This document shows positions 17,167 through 25,298 of a stretch of DNA of 64,000 nt, in pieces. Below the pieces are notes generated by a model that searched no databases, was not told where the DNA came from, and saw nothing but the letters and a program-made list of their open reading frames with translations. The DNA lies in contig NZ_AVPK01000009.1 of NCBI RefSeq assembly GCF_000768685.1, forward strand, positions 1 through 64,000, read 5' to 3'. This DNA comes from Knoellia subterranea KCTC 19937. Its GTDB lineage: Bacteria > Actinomycetota > Actinomycetes > Actinomycetales > Dermatophilaceae. Every line of letters starts with the position of its first letter. Positions within the stretch are counted from its first letter, which is position 1. The position numbers were made by a program, and so were the translations under genes.

Positions 17167-18288
17167 TCAGGAGATCGCGTCGATCGCCGTGGCGACCTTG
17201 GTCTGGACCTCGGCGGGGAGCGGCGCGTAGCCGATCTCCTCGATCGTCTTCTGGGCCTCCTCGGAGGCGAAGTACTTGAGGAACGCCTTGATGTTCTTCT
17301 GCTTGTCGGCGTCCTTGCCCTTCGAGCAGACGATCTCGTAGGTCACGAGGTTGATCGGGTAGGCACCCGGCTCCTTCGTGGCGTAGTCGAGCTTGAGGGC
17401 CAGGTCGTTGCCCGTGCCGGTCTGCTCGGCGGTGGCGACGGCCTTGCCGACCGACTCCGAGTTGAGCTCGACGGCGCCGGCGCCGTTGTCGATCGCGGCG
17501 ACACCGAGGTTGTTGTCCTTGGCGTAGCTCCACTCGACGTAGGTGATGCCACCGTCGGTGCTCTTGACACCCTCGGCGACACCGGCCGACTTGGCCTTGC
17601 CCTCGCCCTTGCCGTCCCACGTCTTCGCGGGCTCGCCCGGCCAGTTGGCCTCGGCGGCGGCCTTGAGGTACTTGGTGAAGTTCTCCGTGGTGCCCGACTC
17701 GTCGGAGCGGAAGAAGACCTTGATGGCGGTGGCCGGAAGGGTGACGCCCGAGTTGATGGCGGCGATCTTCGGGTCGTTCCAGGTGGTGATCTTGCCCTGG
17801 AAGATGTCGGCGGCGACGGCCGGCGTCAGGGTGAGCTTGTCGACACCCTTGACGTTGTAGGCAACGGCGATGGGGCCGGTGACCATGGGGATGTTCCACG
17901 CGGGCGAACCGCAGGCGGTCTCGGCCTCCTTGGCCTCGATCTTGCCGTCCTTCTCGACCGTCTTGAGGGCGGAGTCGGAGCCGGCGAAGTCGACCTGGCC
18001 GCCGATGAACTGCTTGATGCCCGCGCCGGAGCCGGACGGGTTGTAGTTGACCGTGGCACCCGAGCACTTCGCCTTGAAGCCGCTGGCGACCTCTTCGAAG
18101 GCGTTCTTCTGAGCCGAGGAGCCCTCGGCGTTCAGGGTGCCCTCGAAGCAGTCCGAAGCGGCCGAGGAGTTGGCCGTGGTGTCGCCGGACGAGGTGGTCT
18201 CGCCGGTGTTGTCGGAGCCGCAGGCGGTCAGGGCGATCGAACCCACGAGGGCGAGCGACGCCATCGCGCCGAGACGCTGAATCTTCAC
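17167..18288 (-). CDS. pstS: Phosphate-binding lipoprotein PstS
   Basis: A 373-residue extracytoplasmic phosphate-binding protein. It starts with a lipoprotein signal peptide ending in the lipobox LTAC (Cys23) followed by a Ser/Thr-rich linker. Phosphate-binding segments are visible: AEGSSAQ, NYNPSGSGAGI, FAGSDSA and RSDESGTTENF. It has a GTG start at 18288. It heads pstSCAB and is preceded by a PHO-box-like direct repeat, so it should be induced by phosphate starvation through the RegX3/PhoP-type regulator. Confidence 0.95.
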   Translation of the reverse strand: MKIQRLGAMASLALVGSIALTACGSDNTGETTSSGDTTANSSAASDCFEGTLNAEGSSAQKNAFEEVASGFKAKCSGATVNYNPSGSGAGIKQFIGGQVDFAGSDSALKTVEKDGKIEAKEAETACGSPAWNIPMVTGPIAVAYNVKGVDKLTLTPAVAADIFQGKITTWNDPKIAAINSGVTLPATAIKVFFRSDESGTTENFTKYLKAAAEANWPGEPAKTWDGKGEGKAKSAGVAEGVKSTDGGITYVEWSYAKDNNLGVAAIDNGAGAVELNSESVGKAVATAEQTGTGNDLALKLDYATKEPGAYPINLVTYEIVCSKGKDADKQKNIKAFLKYFASEEAQKTIEEIGYAPLPAEVQTKVATAIDAIS

Positions 18289-18389
18289 TGTGTGTACCTC
18301 TCACAAGGAAATGAACTGGAGCCGGACGCAGCGCACGGTGGTGGCCCGACACTGTGAAGGTAGGGACGCCCGGTGTCCGGTCGGCCCGT

Positions 18390-18411
18390 CGTGGGTGAAC
18401 GACGCGTGAAC
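18390..18411 (-). promoter_or_regulatory. PHO-box-like direct repeat upstream of pstS
   Basis: On the minus strand GTTCAC occurs twice with 11-base periodicity (18406-18411 and 18395-18400), the second copy continuing as GTTCACCC. This matches the known actinobacterial PHO-box layout of 11-bp direct repeats. It sits about 100 bp before the pstS start. Confidence 0.6.
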
Positions 18412-18476
18412 GGTGTTCGGCCATTGGCTTTCGCGTTGTTCAAGTGAGAGTCAGGTCACTCGCGCTGAGAGGCTTG

Positions 18477-19445
18477 TCAGGTGGGGAGGTGGCGCTCGAC
18501 GGCGACGATGCGCGCTTCGTCGCCCGTCCCGGCCACATGGCACACCAACGCCTCACCCTTGGCGAGGTTCTCGTCCCTGGCCTCGACGAACCGCTCGAGC
18601 ATCTCGACCGACCCCTCGCCGACGAGTTCGAGGCGGGGGCTCAGCGCGTCGAGGACGGCACCCATGACCGGCCCGTGCGTGCAGATTGCGACCGCCTCGC
18701 CGCGCTCGAGGGCCCGTTCGACGTGCTCGCCGGCTCTGTCCGGAGCCGCCTCGTGTCCCTCCTCGGAGAGGCCGCGCTTCGCGCGCGGCGCGATTCCGGA
18801 CCACACGGCATACGGAGAAATCGTGTCGAGACACCGCAGGGACGGTGACGTGAGAATCCGGGAGATCTGGTATGCCGTGAGCACCGGGATGAGGGCCTCG
18901 GCCCGTTCTCGTCCCCGCGCCTCCAGGGGGCGCTGCTGGTCGTCCTTCTTCCAGTCGCCACGGGGGAGCGCCTTGGCGTGACGGACGACGACGAGCGGCC
19001 AGGTGTCGAGAGTGCCCTCACCGTGGGCTCGGACGAGGGCTCGCAGCTGGTCGCGGTCGCGGGCGTAGTCGAGGCGGTCATGAGCGACCGCGACGTCGAG
19101 CCATTCGATGGCGTCGATCTCGTTCTCGAGTCGACCGTGGCCACCGGTGACCGTCGACGCCCAGTAGCGGACCACCTTCTCTCCGCGGTCACCGGTCTTG
19201 GTGAGCATGAGGTAACGCGCGTCGGGCAGGGGACGACCGAGGCGGACCTTGAGCCCGGTCTCCTCGAACGTCTCCCGCGCGGCGGCGGGGGCCCACTCCT
19301 CGCCCGGGTCGAGCTTGCCCTTGGGCCACGACCAGTCGTCGTAGCGCGGACGGTGGACGAGGGCGACTTCGAGCACGCCGTCGTGCACCCGCCACGGCAG
19401 GGTGCCTGCCGCGGGGATGATCTCGGTGCGAGCCTGGGTGCTCAG
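18477..19445 (-). CDS. mutT1: MutT1-like Nudix hydrolase with C-terminal histidine phosphatase domain
   Basis: About 322 residues. An N-terminal Nudix domain carries the box from Gly43 (GKLDPGEE...RETFEETGL), and a C-terminal histidine-phosphatase domain starts at VVVRHAKAL with a later THGPVMG. Mycobacterial MutT1 has this two-domain form and cleans oxidised nucleotides such as 8-oxo-dGTP and Ap4A-type molecules. As in Mycobacterium it lies right after ppk1. No ATG, GTG or TTG fits the family N-terminus; the best position is a CTG at 19445 whose CTGA overlaps the ppk1 stop. The start is therefore uncertain. Confidence 0.85.
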   Translation of the reverse strand: MSTQARTEIIPAAGTLPWRVHDGVLEVALVHRPRYDDWSWPKGKLDPGEEWAPAAARETFEETGLKVRLGRPLPDARYLMLTKTGDRGEKVVRYWASTVTGGHGRLENEIDAIEWLDVAVAHDRLDYARDRDQLRALVRAHGEGTLDTWPLVVVRHAKALPRGDWKKDDQQRPLEARGRERAEALIPVLTAYQISRILTSPSLRCLDTISPYAVWSGIAPRAKRGLSEEGHEAAPDRAGEHVERALERGEAVAICTHGPVMGAVLDALSPRLELVGEGSVEMLERFVEARDENLAKGEALVCHVAGTGDEARIVAVERHLPT

Positions 19446-21748
19446 CGCCGCCGAGCCTTGCGTCGACGCTTGGCGTGCATCTCGATGAGGTCGGCCTGGA
19501 TGTCGGGCAGCGGCGCGCCCTGGGCATCGAGGTGGTGTCGGCTCCACCGCCCGTCGCCCGCGAGGGACCAGTGCGAGTAGTCGCCGCTCATGCCCTTGCC
19601 CATCAGCGAGGTGAGGTCGGCGATGTGGCGCGGGTCCTCCAGGCGGACGAGGCACTCGACGCGACGGTCGAGGTTGCGGTGCATCATGTCGGCGCTACCG
19701 ATCCAGGCCTCGACGTCGTCGCCGGTGCCGAAGAGGAAGACGCGAGAGTGCTCGAGGAAGCGACCAAGGATCGAGTGGACCGTGATCGTCTCCGACAGGC
19801 CCTCGACGCCGGGACGGATCGAGCTGATGCCGCGCACCCAGACGTCGACCTTCACACCGGCCATGGAGGCGCGGTAGAGGGCGTCGATGATCTGCTCATC
19901 GACGATCGAGTTCACCTTGATCCCGATGTAGCCGCTGCCCTTCTTGGACCGCTCTGCTTCCACCTGTCCCTCGATGCGCTCGATGAGTCCGGTGCGGACC
20001 GATCGGGGGGCGACCATGAGGCGCTTGAACTTGCTGCGCGGCGCGACGCCGGAGAGCTGGTTGAAGAGGCGGGTCAGGTCGTCGCCCACCTGCGGGTCGC
20101 AGGTGAGGAGGCCGAAGTCCTCATAGATGCGGGCGGTCTTGGGGTTGTAGTTGCCGGTGCCGATGTGGCAGTAGCGGCGCAGCCCGTCCTCTTCCTGGCG
20201 CACGACGAGGCTGAGCTTTGAGTGGGTCTTGAGGCCGACGATGCCGTAGACGACGTGGACGCCGGCGCGCTCGAGTTTGCGGGCCCAGGAGATGTTGTTC
20301 TGCTCGTCGAAGCGGGCCTTGATCTCGACGACGGCGAGGACCTGCTTGCCGCTGTCGGCTGCGTCGATGAGGGCGTCGATGATCGGTGAGTCGCCACTCG
20401 TGCGATAGAGCGTCTGCTTGATGGCGAGGACGTTCGGGTCGCCGGCGGCCTGCTCGATGAACGCCTGCACCGACGTCGAAAACGAGTCGTAGGGGTGCTG
20501 GAGCAGCACGTCCTGCTTGCGGATGCTCGCGAAGAGGTCGCGGGCCTTGGCGCTCTCGGTCGGGGCGAGGTCGCTGTTGGTGCGCGCGACGAACGCGGGG
20601 TAGTGCAGGTCGGAGCGTTCGAGGTCGGCGATGATGTTGAGGCCGCGCAGGTCGAGCGGTGCCGGGAGGCGATAGACCTCGGCGGCGGTCACCCCGAGCT
20701 CGCGGACGAGCAGGTCCATGACGTGGTCGTCCATGTCCTGGTCGACCTCGAGGCGCACGGGCGGGCCGAAGCGGCGGCGGGTGAGTTCCTTCTCGAGCGC
20801 CGTGAGGAGGTTCTCCGCGTCGTCCTCCTCGACCTCGAGGTCCTCGTTGCGGGTGACCCGGAACGTGTAGTGCTCGTGCACCTCCATGCCCGGGAAGAGC
20901 TGGTCGAGGTGCGCGGCCATGACGTCCTCGAGCGGCACGAAGCGCACGTCGTAGACGTCGTCGCCGTCGGTGGCCTCGTCGACCCGGAGCAGCCGGGGGA
21001 GGAGCGGCGGCACCTTGACGCGGGCGAAGTGCTCCTTGCCCGTCTTGGGATTGATGAGGAGCACCGCGAGGTTGAGGGAGAGCCCGGAGATGTAGGGGAA
21101 CGGGTGCGCCGGGTCGACGGCGAGCGGGGTGAGGACGGGGAAGACCCGGTCGGTGAAGAGCTGGCCGAGACGAGCCTGCTCGTCCTCCGACAACTCGTCC
21201 CAACGCACGACCTGGATGCCCTCGGCCTCGAGCGCCGGCTGGACGAGGTCGTCGTAGACGCGGGCCTGCATGTCGAGCAGTTCGTGGCTCACCGTCGAGA
21301 TCTGCTGGAGGACCTCGCGCGGCTCGAGCCCCGAGGCCGAGCGGACCGCCAGGCCCGTCGCGATGCGCCGCTTGAGACCGGCCACGCGCACCATGAAGAA
21401 CTCGTCGAGGTTCGACGTGAAGATCGCGAGGAACCGAGCCCGCTCGAGCAGCGGCACGTTCTCGTCCGCGGCGAGCTGGAGGACCCGCTCGTTGAACTGG
21501 AGCCACGAGATCTCGCGGTCGAGGAACCGGTCCGCGGGCAGTCCGGCCTCGTCGGCAACCCCGCCGGGGCCGGTCACCGGTCGAACGAACCGACCGTTGC
21601 TGGCTCGCGGCTGCGAAGCCCGCGCCTCGGTGGCGGAGGCGCTCGCGATGGAGACTTCCTTGACGAAGCTGGCCTCAGCGGCAGCCTCGGCCGCGGCGTC
21701 GGCGGCCTCGAGTTCGAGTTCGGTGTCCTGGCTCATGGACGTCGTCAT
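19442..21748 (-). CDS. ppk1: Polyphosphate kinase 1
   Basis: A 768-residue enzyme that polymerises the ATP gamma-phosphate into polyphosphate. It has an Ala/Glu-rich N-terminal extension of about 70 residues and then the Ppk1 core ([30 protein letters not shown]). The active-site region shows the phosphorylated histidine motif LKTHSKLSL and the downstream [17 protein letters not shown]. The C-terminus is Lys/Arg-rich. It sits next to pst and pit genes, linking uptake to storage. Confidence 0.95.
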   Translation of the reverse strand: MTTSMSQDTELELEAADAAAEAAAEASFVKEVSIASASATEARASQPRASNGRFVRPVTGPGGVADEAGLPADRFLDREISWLQFNERVLQLAADENVPLLERARFLAIFTSNLDEFFMVRVAGLKRRIATGLAVRSASGLEPREVLQQISTVSHELLDMQARVYDDLVQPALEAEGIQVVRWDELSEDEQARLGQLFTDRVFPVLTPLAVDPAHPFPYISGLSLNLAVLLINPKTGKEHFARVKVPPLLPRLLRVDEATDGDDVYDVRFVPLEDVMAAHLDQLFPGMEVHEHYTFRVTRNEDLEVEEDDAENLLTALEKELTRRRFGPPVRLEVDQDMDDHVMDLLVRELGVTAAEVYRLPAPLDLRGLNIIADLERSDLHYPAFVARTNSDLAPTESAKARDLFASIRKQDVLLQHPYDSFSTSVQAFIEQAAGDPNVLAIKQTLYRTSGDSPIIDALIDAADSGKQVLAVVEIKARFDEQNNISWARKLERAGVHVVYGIVGLKTHSKLSLVVRQEEDGLRRYCHIGTGNYNPKTARIYEDFGLLTCDPQVGDDLTRLFNQLSGVAPRSKFKRLMVAPRSVRTGLIERIEGQVEAERSKKGSGYIGIKVNSIVDEQIIDALYRASMAGVKVDVWVRGISSIRPGVEGLSETITVHSILGRFLEHSRVFLFGTGDDVEAWIGSADMMHRNLDRRVECLVRLEDPRHIADLTSLMGKGMSGDYSHWSLAGDGRWSRHHLDAQGAPLPDIQADLIEMHAKRRRKARRR

Positions 21749-21804
21749 ACCTGCATCGTCGCAGCGTCAGGTGAACAGCAGGAGACGAATCGGTGCATCA
21801 GGAC

Positions 21805-22527
21805 TCACCGCCCGTCGGCCCCACGCAACCGCCCTCCGGCGAGGGTGACCGTGCGGGCAGCCAGCGCGTCGAGCGAGTCGATGACGTCGGCGTCGGTGAC
21901 CTCGAGGTCGGTCTGGAGGATCGACAGTTCGGTGCAGCCGAGCACGATCGCCTGGGCACCCTTGGCGCGCAGATGGTCGACCGCCGCGTCGAAGCGGTCG
22001 CGCTCGACCGGCATACCGGCTTTGACTCCGTCATAGATCATCGACATGACGTCCTTCTGGACGACCTCGTCGGGCTCGACCGGCGTGAGGCCGCGCTCGA
22101 TCGCGGTGTCGTGATAGATCCGGGAGCGGAGCGTGCCGTCGGTGGCGAGGATGCCGATCGTCGTCAGGTCGGGAACGGCGGCCTGTGCCGCGCTGGTGGT
22201 CTCGGCGACGATGTCGAGGACGTCGATGTCGACCGCTGCCCGGACCTCGTCGAGGAACGCGCGGGCCGTGTTGCAGGGGATGGCGATGAACGTCGCTCCG
22301 GCGCGCTCGAGCTGGCGCGCGTCGTCGGCCATGACCGGTCCCGGGGACTCGTCGCTGTCGCCGACGATGTATGCCGTCCGGTCCGGGATGCTCGCGTGGT
22401 TCCACACGAGCATGTCGACGTGGTCCTGGTCGCGGCTGGCATCGGTGGCCTCGAGGATGCGCTGCATGAAGTAGACGGTGGCCATCGGGCCCACCCCGCC
22501 GAGGATCCCGACCGGTTCGTTGCGCAC
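21805..22527 (-). CDS. Aspartate/glutamate racemase family protein
   Basis: A 240-residue PLP-independent amino acid racemase. Both catalytic cysteines are present: AIPCNTARAF in the N-terminal half and LGCTELSIL in the C-terminal half. The N-terminal VGILGGVGPMATVYF loop is typical. It should interconvert L- and D-Asp (or Glu). I chose GTG 22527, which gives the family N-terminus; a frame reaching 23700 is a shadow of the opposite FemX gene. It is divergent from FemX, next to a D-Asp-ligase-like gene, suggesting supply of D-Asp for the cell wall. Confidence 0.85.
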   Translation of the reverse strand: MRNEPVGILGGVGPMATVYFMQRILEATDASRDQDHVDMLVWNHASIPDRTAYIVGDSDESPGPVMADDARQLERAGATFIAIPCNTARAFLDEVRAAVDIDVLDIVAETTSAAQAAVPDLTTIGILATDGTLRSRIYHDTAIERGLTPVEPDEVVQKDVMSMIYDGVKAGMPVERDRFDAAVDHLRAKGAQAIVLGCTELSILQTDLEVTDADVIDSLDALAARTVTLAGGRLRGADGR

Positions 22528-22561
22528 CCATCGAGCGTAACCGCGCCACAACTTTCCCGCC

Positions 22562-22614
22562 GGAAGTGGGTTTCTCTCACCTCGCCTCATCGCCGCGATC
22601 AAGCGAAGTGAGAG
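22562..22614. repeat. Hairpin repeat family B, copy 1
   Basis: In the divergent gap between the racemase and FemX genes, this segment shares long blocks with 33594-33646: GAAGTGGGTT, CTCTCAC.TCGC and TCAAGCGAAG.GAGAG. The blocks CTCTCACCTCGC and GCGAAGTGAGAG are imperfect inverted arms forming a hairpin. Confidence 0.6.
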
Positions 22615-22704
22615 GTCCTGGTCCCCAAACCTGCTCGACGAACCCCCGACGGACTGGCCGATAGACTCCGAGACGATCCCTGACCGGCCTGACGTAGGAG
22701 TTCC

Positions 22705-23931
22705 GTGGCCCTGGCTGCCCTCGACCTCACCGACCGCGAGCACGACGACTTCGTTCGCGACCACCCCAACGGTCACCTCATGCAGACGACTCCGTGGGGT
22801 CGCGAGAAGGAGCACACCGGCTGGACCTGGCGCACGGTCGCCGTCGGCCGCAAGGGTGCCGGGCCGGATGGCACGGACGAGATCGCCGGTGCCGCGCTCA
22901 TCCTCTTCCGCCGCACGCCGGTCCTCCCGATGGCCCTCGCCTACTGCCCGCGAGGGTTCGTCGTCGACTGGGCCGACGGGGAGGCCGTCGACGCTCTCCT
23001 CGCCGAGGTCACGAAGGTCGCCAAGGCCAACCGCGGCGTCCTGCTCCGCATCGACCCGGCCGTGCGCATCGACAACCCCGACATCCGCCCCGCCCTCGAG
23101 TCGCGCGGCTTCACCCGCACCGACCCCGGGGATGACGCCGCCAAAACGCTCGCCCAGCCGGCGCTGCGCATGGTCACTGACATCGGCGACCTCGACCAGC
23201 TCCACAAGGACCTCTCGCAGGGCACCCGTCAGTCCATCCGCAAGGGTGAGAAGTCGGGCCTCGTCTACGAGTCGGCGGGTCGTGAGGGCGTCGACGCGTT
23301 CTACGAGCTGATGCGCATCACCGGCGAGCGCGACGGCTTCGGCATCCGCAGCAAGGACTACTTCACGACCCTTGTCGACGTCCTCTCGCCGACCGACGAC
23401 ATCGTCATCTCCCTCGTCAAGCTCGACCACGGCGCCGCCGCCGACAAGGCCCGCGCGGCCGTCGCGGACACGCGGGGCCAGCTCGAGAAGGCGCAGGCCA
23501 AGCGCGAGAAGTACCCCTCCGACAAGGCCGACCGCCAGGTCTCCCAGCTCGAGGAGCAGATCGCGGCCAAGGAGAAGTCGATCGCCGAGTTCGATGCCGA
23601 GCACGCCAAGCACCCGGACGGCCAGTACCTCGCCGGCTCCGTCTTCGCGACGTGCGGCACACGCGGCTCCTACCTCTACGCCGCGTCGTCGAACGAGCAC
23701 CGCAACCTGCGCCCCAACTACCTCATGGTCTGGCGGATCATGCAGGACGCCGCGGCCAAGGGTGTGAAGACCTTCGACTTCGGCGGCATCGATGCCTCCG
23801 AGGGCCTCGAGGAGTTCAAGCGCCAGTGGAACCCGGAACGACGCGAGTATGCCGGTGAGTTCACCAAGCGCGTCCGTCCCCTCTCGGGTCGGCTCATCGA
23901 CCTGGTCGTCAAGATCTACAAGCGCCGCTGA
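22705..23931 (+). CDS. FemX-type lipid II aminoacyl transferase
   Basis: A 408-residue member of the FemABX family, which adds an amino acid from aminoacyl-tRNA to the peptidoglycan stem peptide. Features are the HLMQTTPWGREKEHTGW start of the first GNAT-like domain, the inserted helical coiled-coil arm (about residues 250-300, rich in Lys/Glu/Ala), and a C-terminal NYLMVWRIMQDAAAKGVKTFDFGG motif. GTG 22705 has GTAGGAG five to eight bases upstream. The ATP-grasp ligase follows 14 bp later, so both likely act on the same cross-bridge. Confidence 0.9.
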   Translation: MALAALDLTDREHDDFVRDHPNGHLMQTTPWGREKEHTGWTWRTVAVGRKGAGPDGTDEIAGAALILFRRTPVLPMALAYCPRGFVVDWADGEAVDALLAEVTKVAKANRGVLLRIDPAVRIDNPDIRPALESRGFTRTDPGDDAAKTLAQPALRMVTDIGDLDQLHKDLSQGTRQSIRKGEKSGLVYESAGREGVDAFYELMRITGERDGFGIRSKDYFTTLVDVLSPTDDIVISLVKLDHGAAADKARAAVADTRGQLEKAQAKREKYPSDKADRQVSQLEEQIAAKEKSIAEFDAEHAKHPDGQYLAGSVFATCGTRGSYLYAASSNEHRNLRPNYLMVWRIMQDAAAKGVKTFDFGGIDASEGLEEFKRQWNPERREYAGEFTKRVRPLSGRLIDLVVKIYKRR

Positions 23932-23945
23932 AAGGCCGAATTCCG

Positions 23946-25274
23946 TTGTCCCAGAACCTTTCTGCGTCCAAGGCTTCGTACGAATCGATCGCCGACCAGC
24001 CGTTCGTGCCGGTCATCGTCGGTGCCCATGTGGGCGGCTATTCGCTCGTGCGCGCCTTTCACGAGGCGTATGCCGTCCGCTCCCTCGTCGTGACCGGTGC
24101 GACGTCGTGGGTGGTCGAGGACTCCGCGATCCTCGAGGTGGTCAATTGCGCCGACGCGCACGACCCCGAGGTCCTCGCCGCGACCCTCAAGGCGTCGCCC
24201 TTCGCTGAGCTGTCGCAGCCGAAAATCCTTCTCGCGACGTCGGATTCGCTCGTCGACGTCATCGCGCTCATGCGCGACCAGCTCGACGACTCGTGGAAGG
24301 TGCCGTACGCCGGCGCCGACGCGCTGGCCCGCGCCACGCGCAAGCACACCTTCGAGGAGGCGGCGCAAGCCGCCGGCGTCACGACTCCGGCGACGACGTT
24401 CATCGATCTGGGCGACCCGGCATACGACGTCGTGTCGGCCGATCTCCCGACTGACGGCTACCCGCTCATCGTCAAGCCAACGGCTCCGGCCGCGTGGAAC
24501 CGCGTGAAGTTCGACGGTCAGGCCAAGGTGCACACGGTCGCGACTCAGGACGAACTGCGCGACCTCGTCGGGCGCGTGCAGGCAGCGGGCTACCGCGAGA
24601 CGCTCATCGTCCAGGACATGATCCCCGGCGACGACACGGGCATGCGGATCCTGACGTGCTACTGCGACAAGGACTCTCGCGTGCGGTTCGCCTCCTACGG
24701 GCGCACGCTCATCGAGGAGCACTCGCCGGGTCTGCTCGGTGTGCCGGCGGCGATCCTCACGGGGCAGAACCGCGAGATCGTCGACGAGGCGGTGCGGTTG
24801 CTCGCCGAGCTCAAGTGGGTCGGCTACGCCAACTTCGACCTCAAGTACGACCCGCGTGATGGCAAGTCGAAGTTCTTCGAGCTCAACCCGCGGCTCGGCC
24901 GCTCGAACTACTACGTCACGGGGACGGGCTTCAATCCGGTGACCTGGTATGTCGACGAGTACGTCCACGACAACCTGCCCGAGGACTTCGAGCTCCTCGA
25001 GGCCAACACCGAGACGGTCTATTCGGTCGTACCGGTGCGCACGATCAAGTGGGCGATCAAGCGCCACCCCGACCTGTGGGAGCGGACGCGTCGGGTCATC
25101 AAGGCCGGTGGGCTGCGCAACCCGCTGCACTACAAGGTCGAGAAGAACCCGAAGCGCTGGGCCAAGATCCTCGCAGCCGGCGTGAGCTACGACCGCAAGT
25201 TCCACCAGTACTACGACCCCGAGGCGGCCTACCACCCCGGCGGCGAGCCCGCCGACAGCGACATCCCCCGCTGA
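23946..25274 (+). CDS. ATP-grasp ligase resembling D-aspartate ligase
   Basis: A 442-residue ATP-grasp enzyme. Recognisable segments are ATP-binding YPLIVKPTAPAAWNRVKF and the metal-binding FDLKYDPRDGKSKFFELNPR near the end of the grasp domain, with a basic C-terminus suited to a membrane-bound substrate. It resembles the carboxylate-amine ligases of the Aslfm type, which attach D-Asp to the lysine or ornithine side chain. TTG start at 23946. Context with the racemase, FemX and MurJ supports a role in interpeptide bridge synthesis; D-Asp specificity is inferred. Confidence 0.75.
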   Translation: MSQNLSASKASYESIADQPFVPVIVGAHVGGYSLVRAFHEAYAVRSLVVTGATSWVVEDSAILEVVNCADAHDPEVLAATLKASPFAELSQPKILLATSDSLVDVIALMRDQLDDSWKVPYAGADALARATRKHTFEEAAQAAGVTTPATTFIDLGDPAYDVVSADLPTDGYPLIVKPTAPAAWNRVKFDGQAKVHTVATQDELRDLVGRVQAAGYRETLIVQDMIPGDDTGMRILTCYCDKDSRVRFASYGRTLIEEHSPGLLGVPAAILTGQNREIVDEAVRLLAELKWVGYANFDLKYDPRDGKSKFFELNPRLGRSNYYVTGTGFNPVTWYVDEYVHDNLPEDFELLEANTETVYSVVPVRTIKWAIKRHPDLWERTRRVIKAGGLRNPLHYKVEKNPKRWAKILAAGVSYDRKFHQYYDPEAAYHPGGEPADSDIPR

Positions 25275-25298
25275 CCAAGGGCAGAGTCGGTCAGCGGG
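25267..25298. terminator. Bidirectional hairpin built from two stop codons
   Basis: Perfect 10-bp arms CCCGCTGACC (25267-25276) and GGTCAGCGGG (25289-25298) with a 12-base loop. Each arm contains the stop codon of one of the converging genes (ATP-grasp ligase and murJ). Confidence 0.65.

Noticed and set aside
20495-22036. 513-codon plus-strand frame opposite ppk1
   Set aside because: Acidic repetitive composition typical of an antisense shadow; ppk1 motifs on the other strand are unambiguous.
21805-23700. 631-residue minus-strand frame that would fuse an N-terminal domain to the racemase
   Set aside because: The added part lies antisense to the FemX gene and is low complexity; the racemase family starts at the GTG at 22527.
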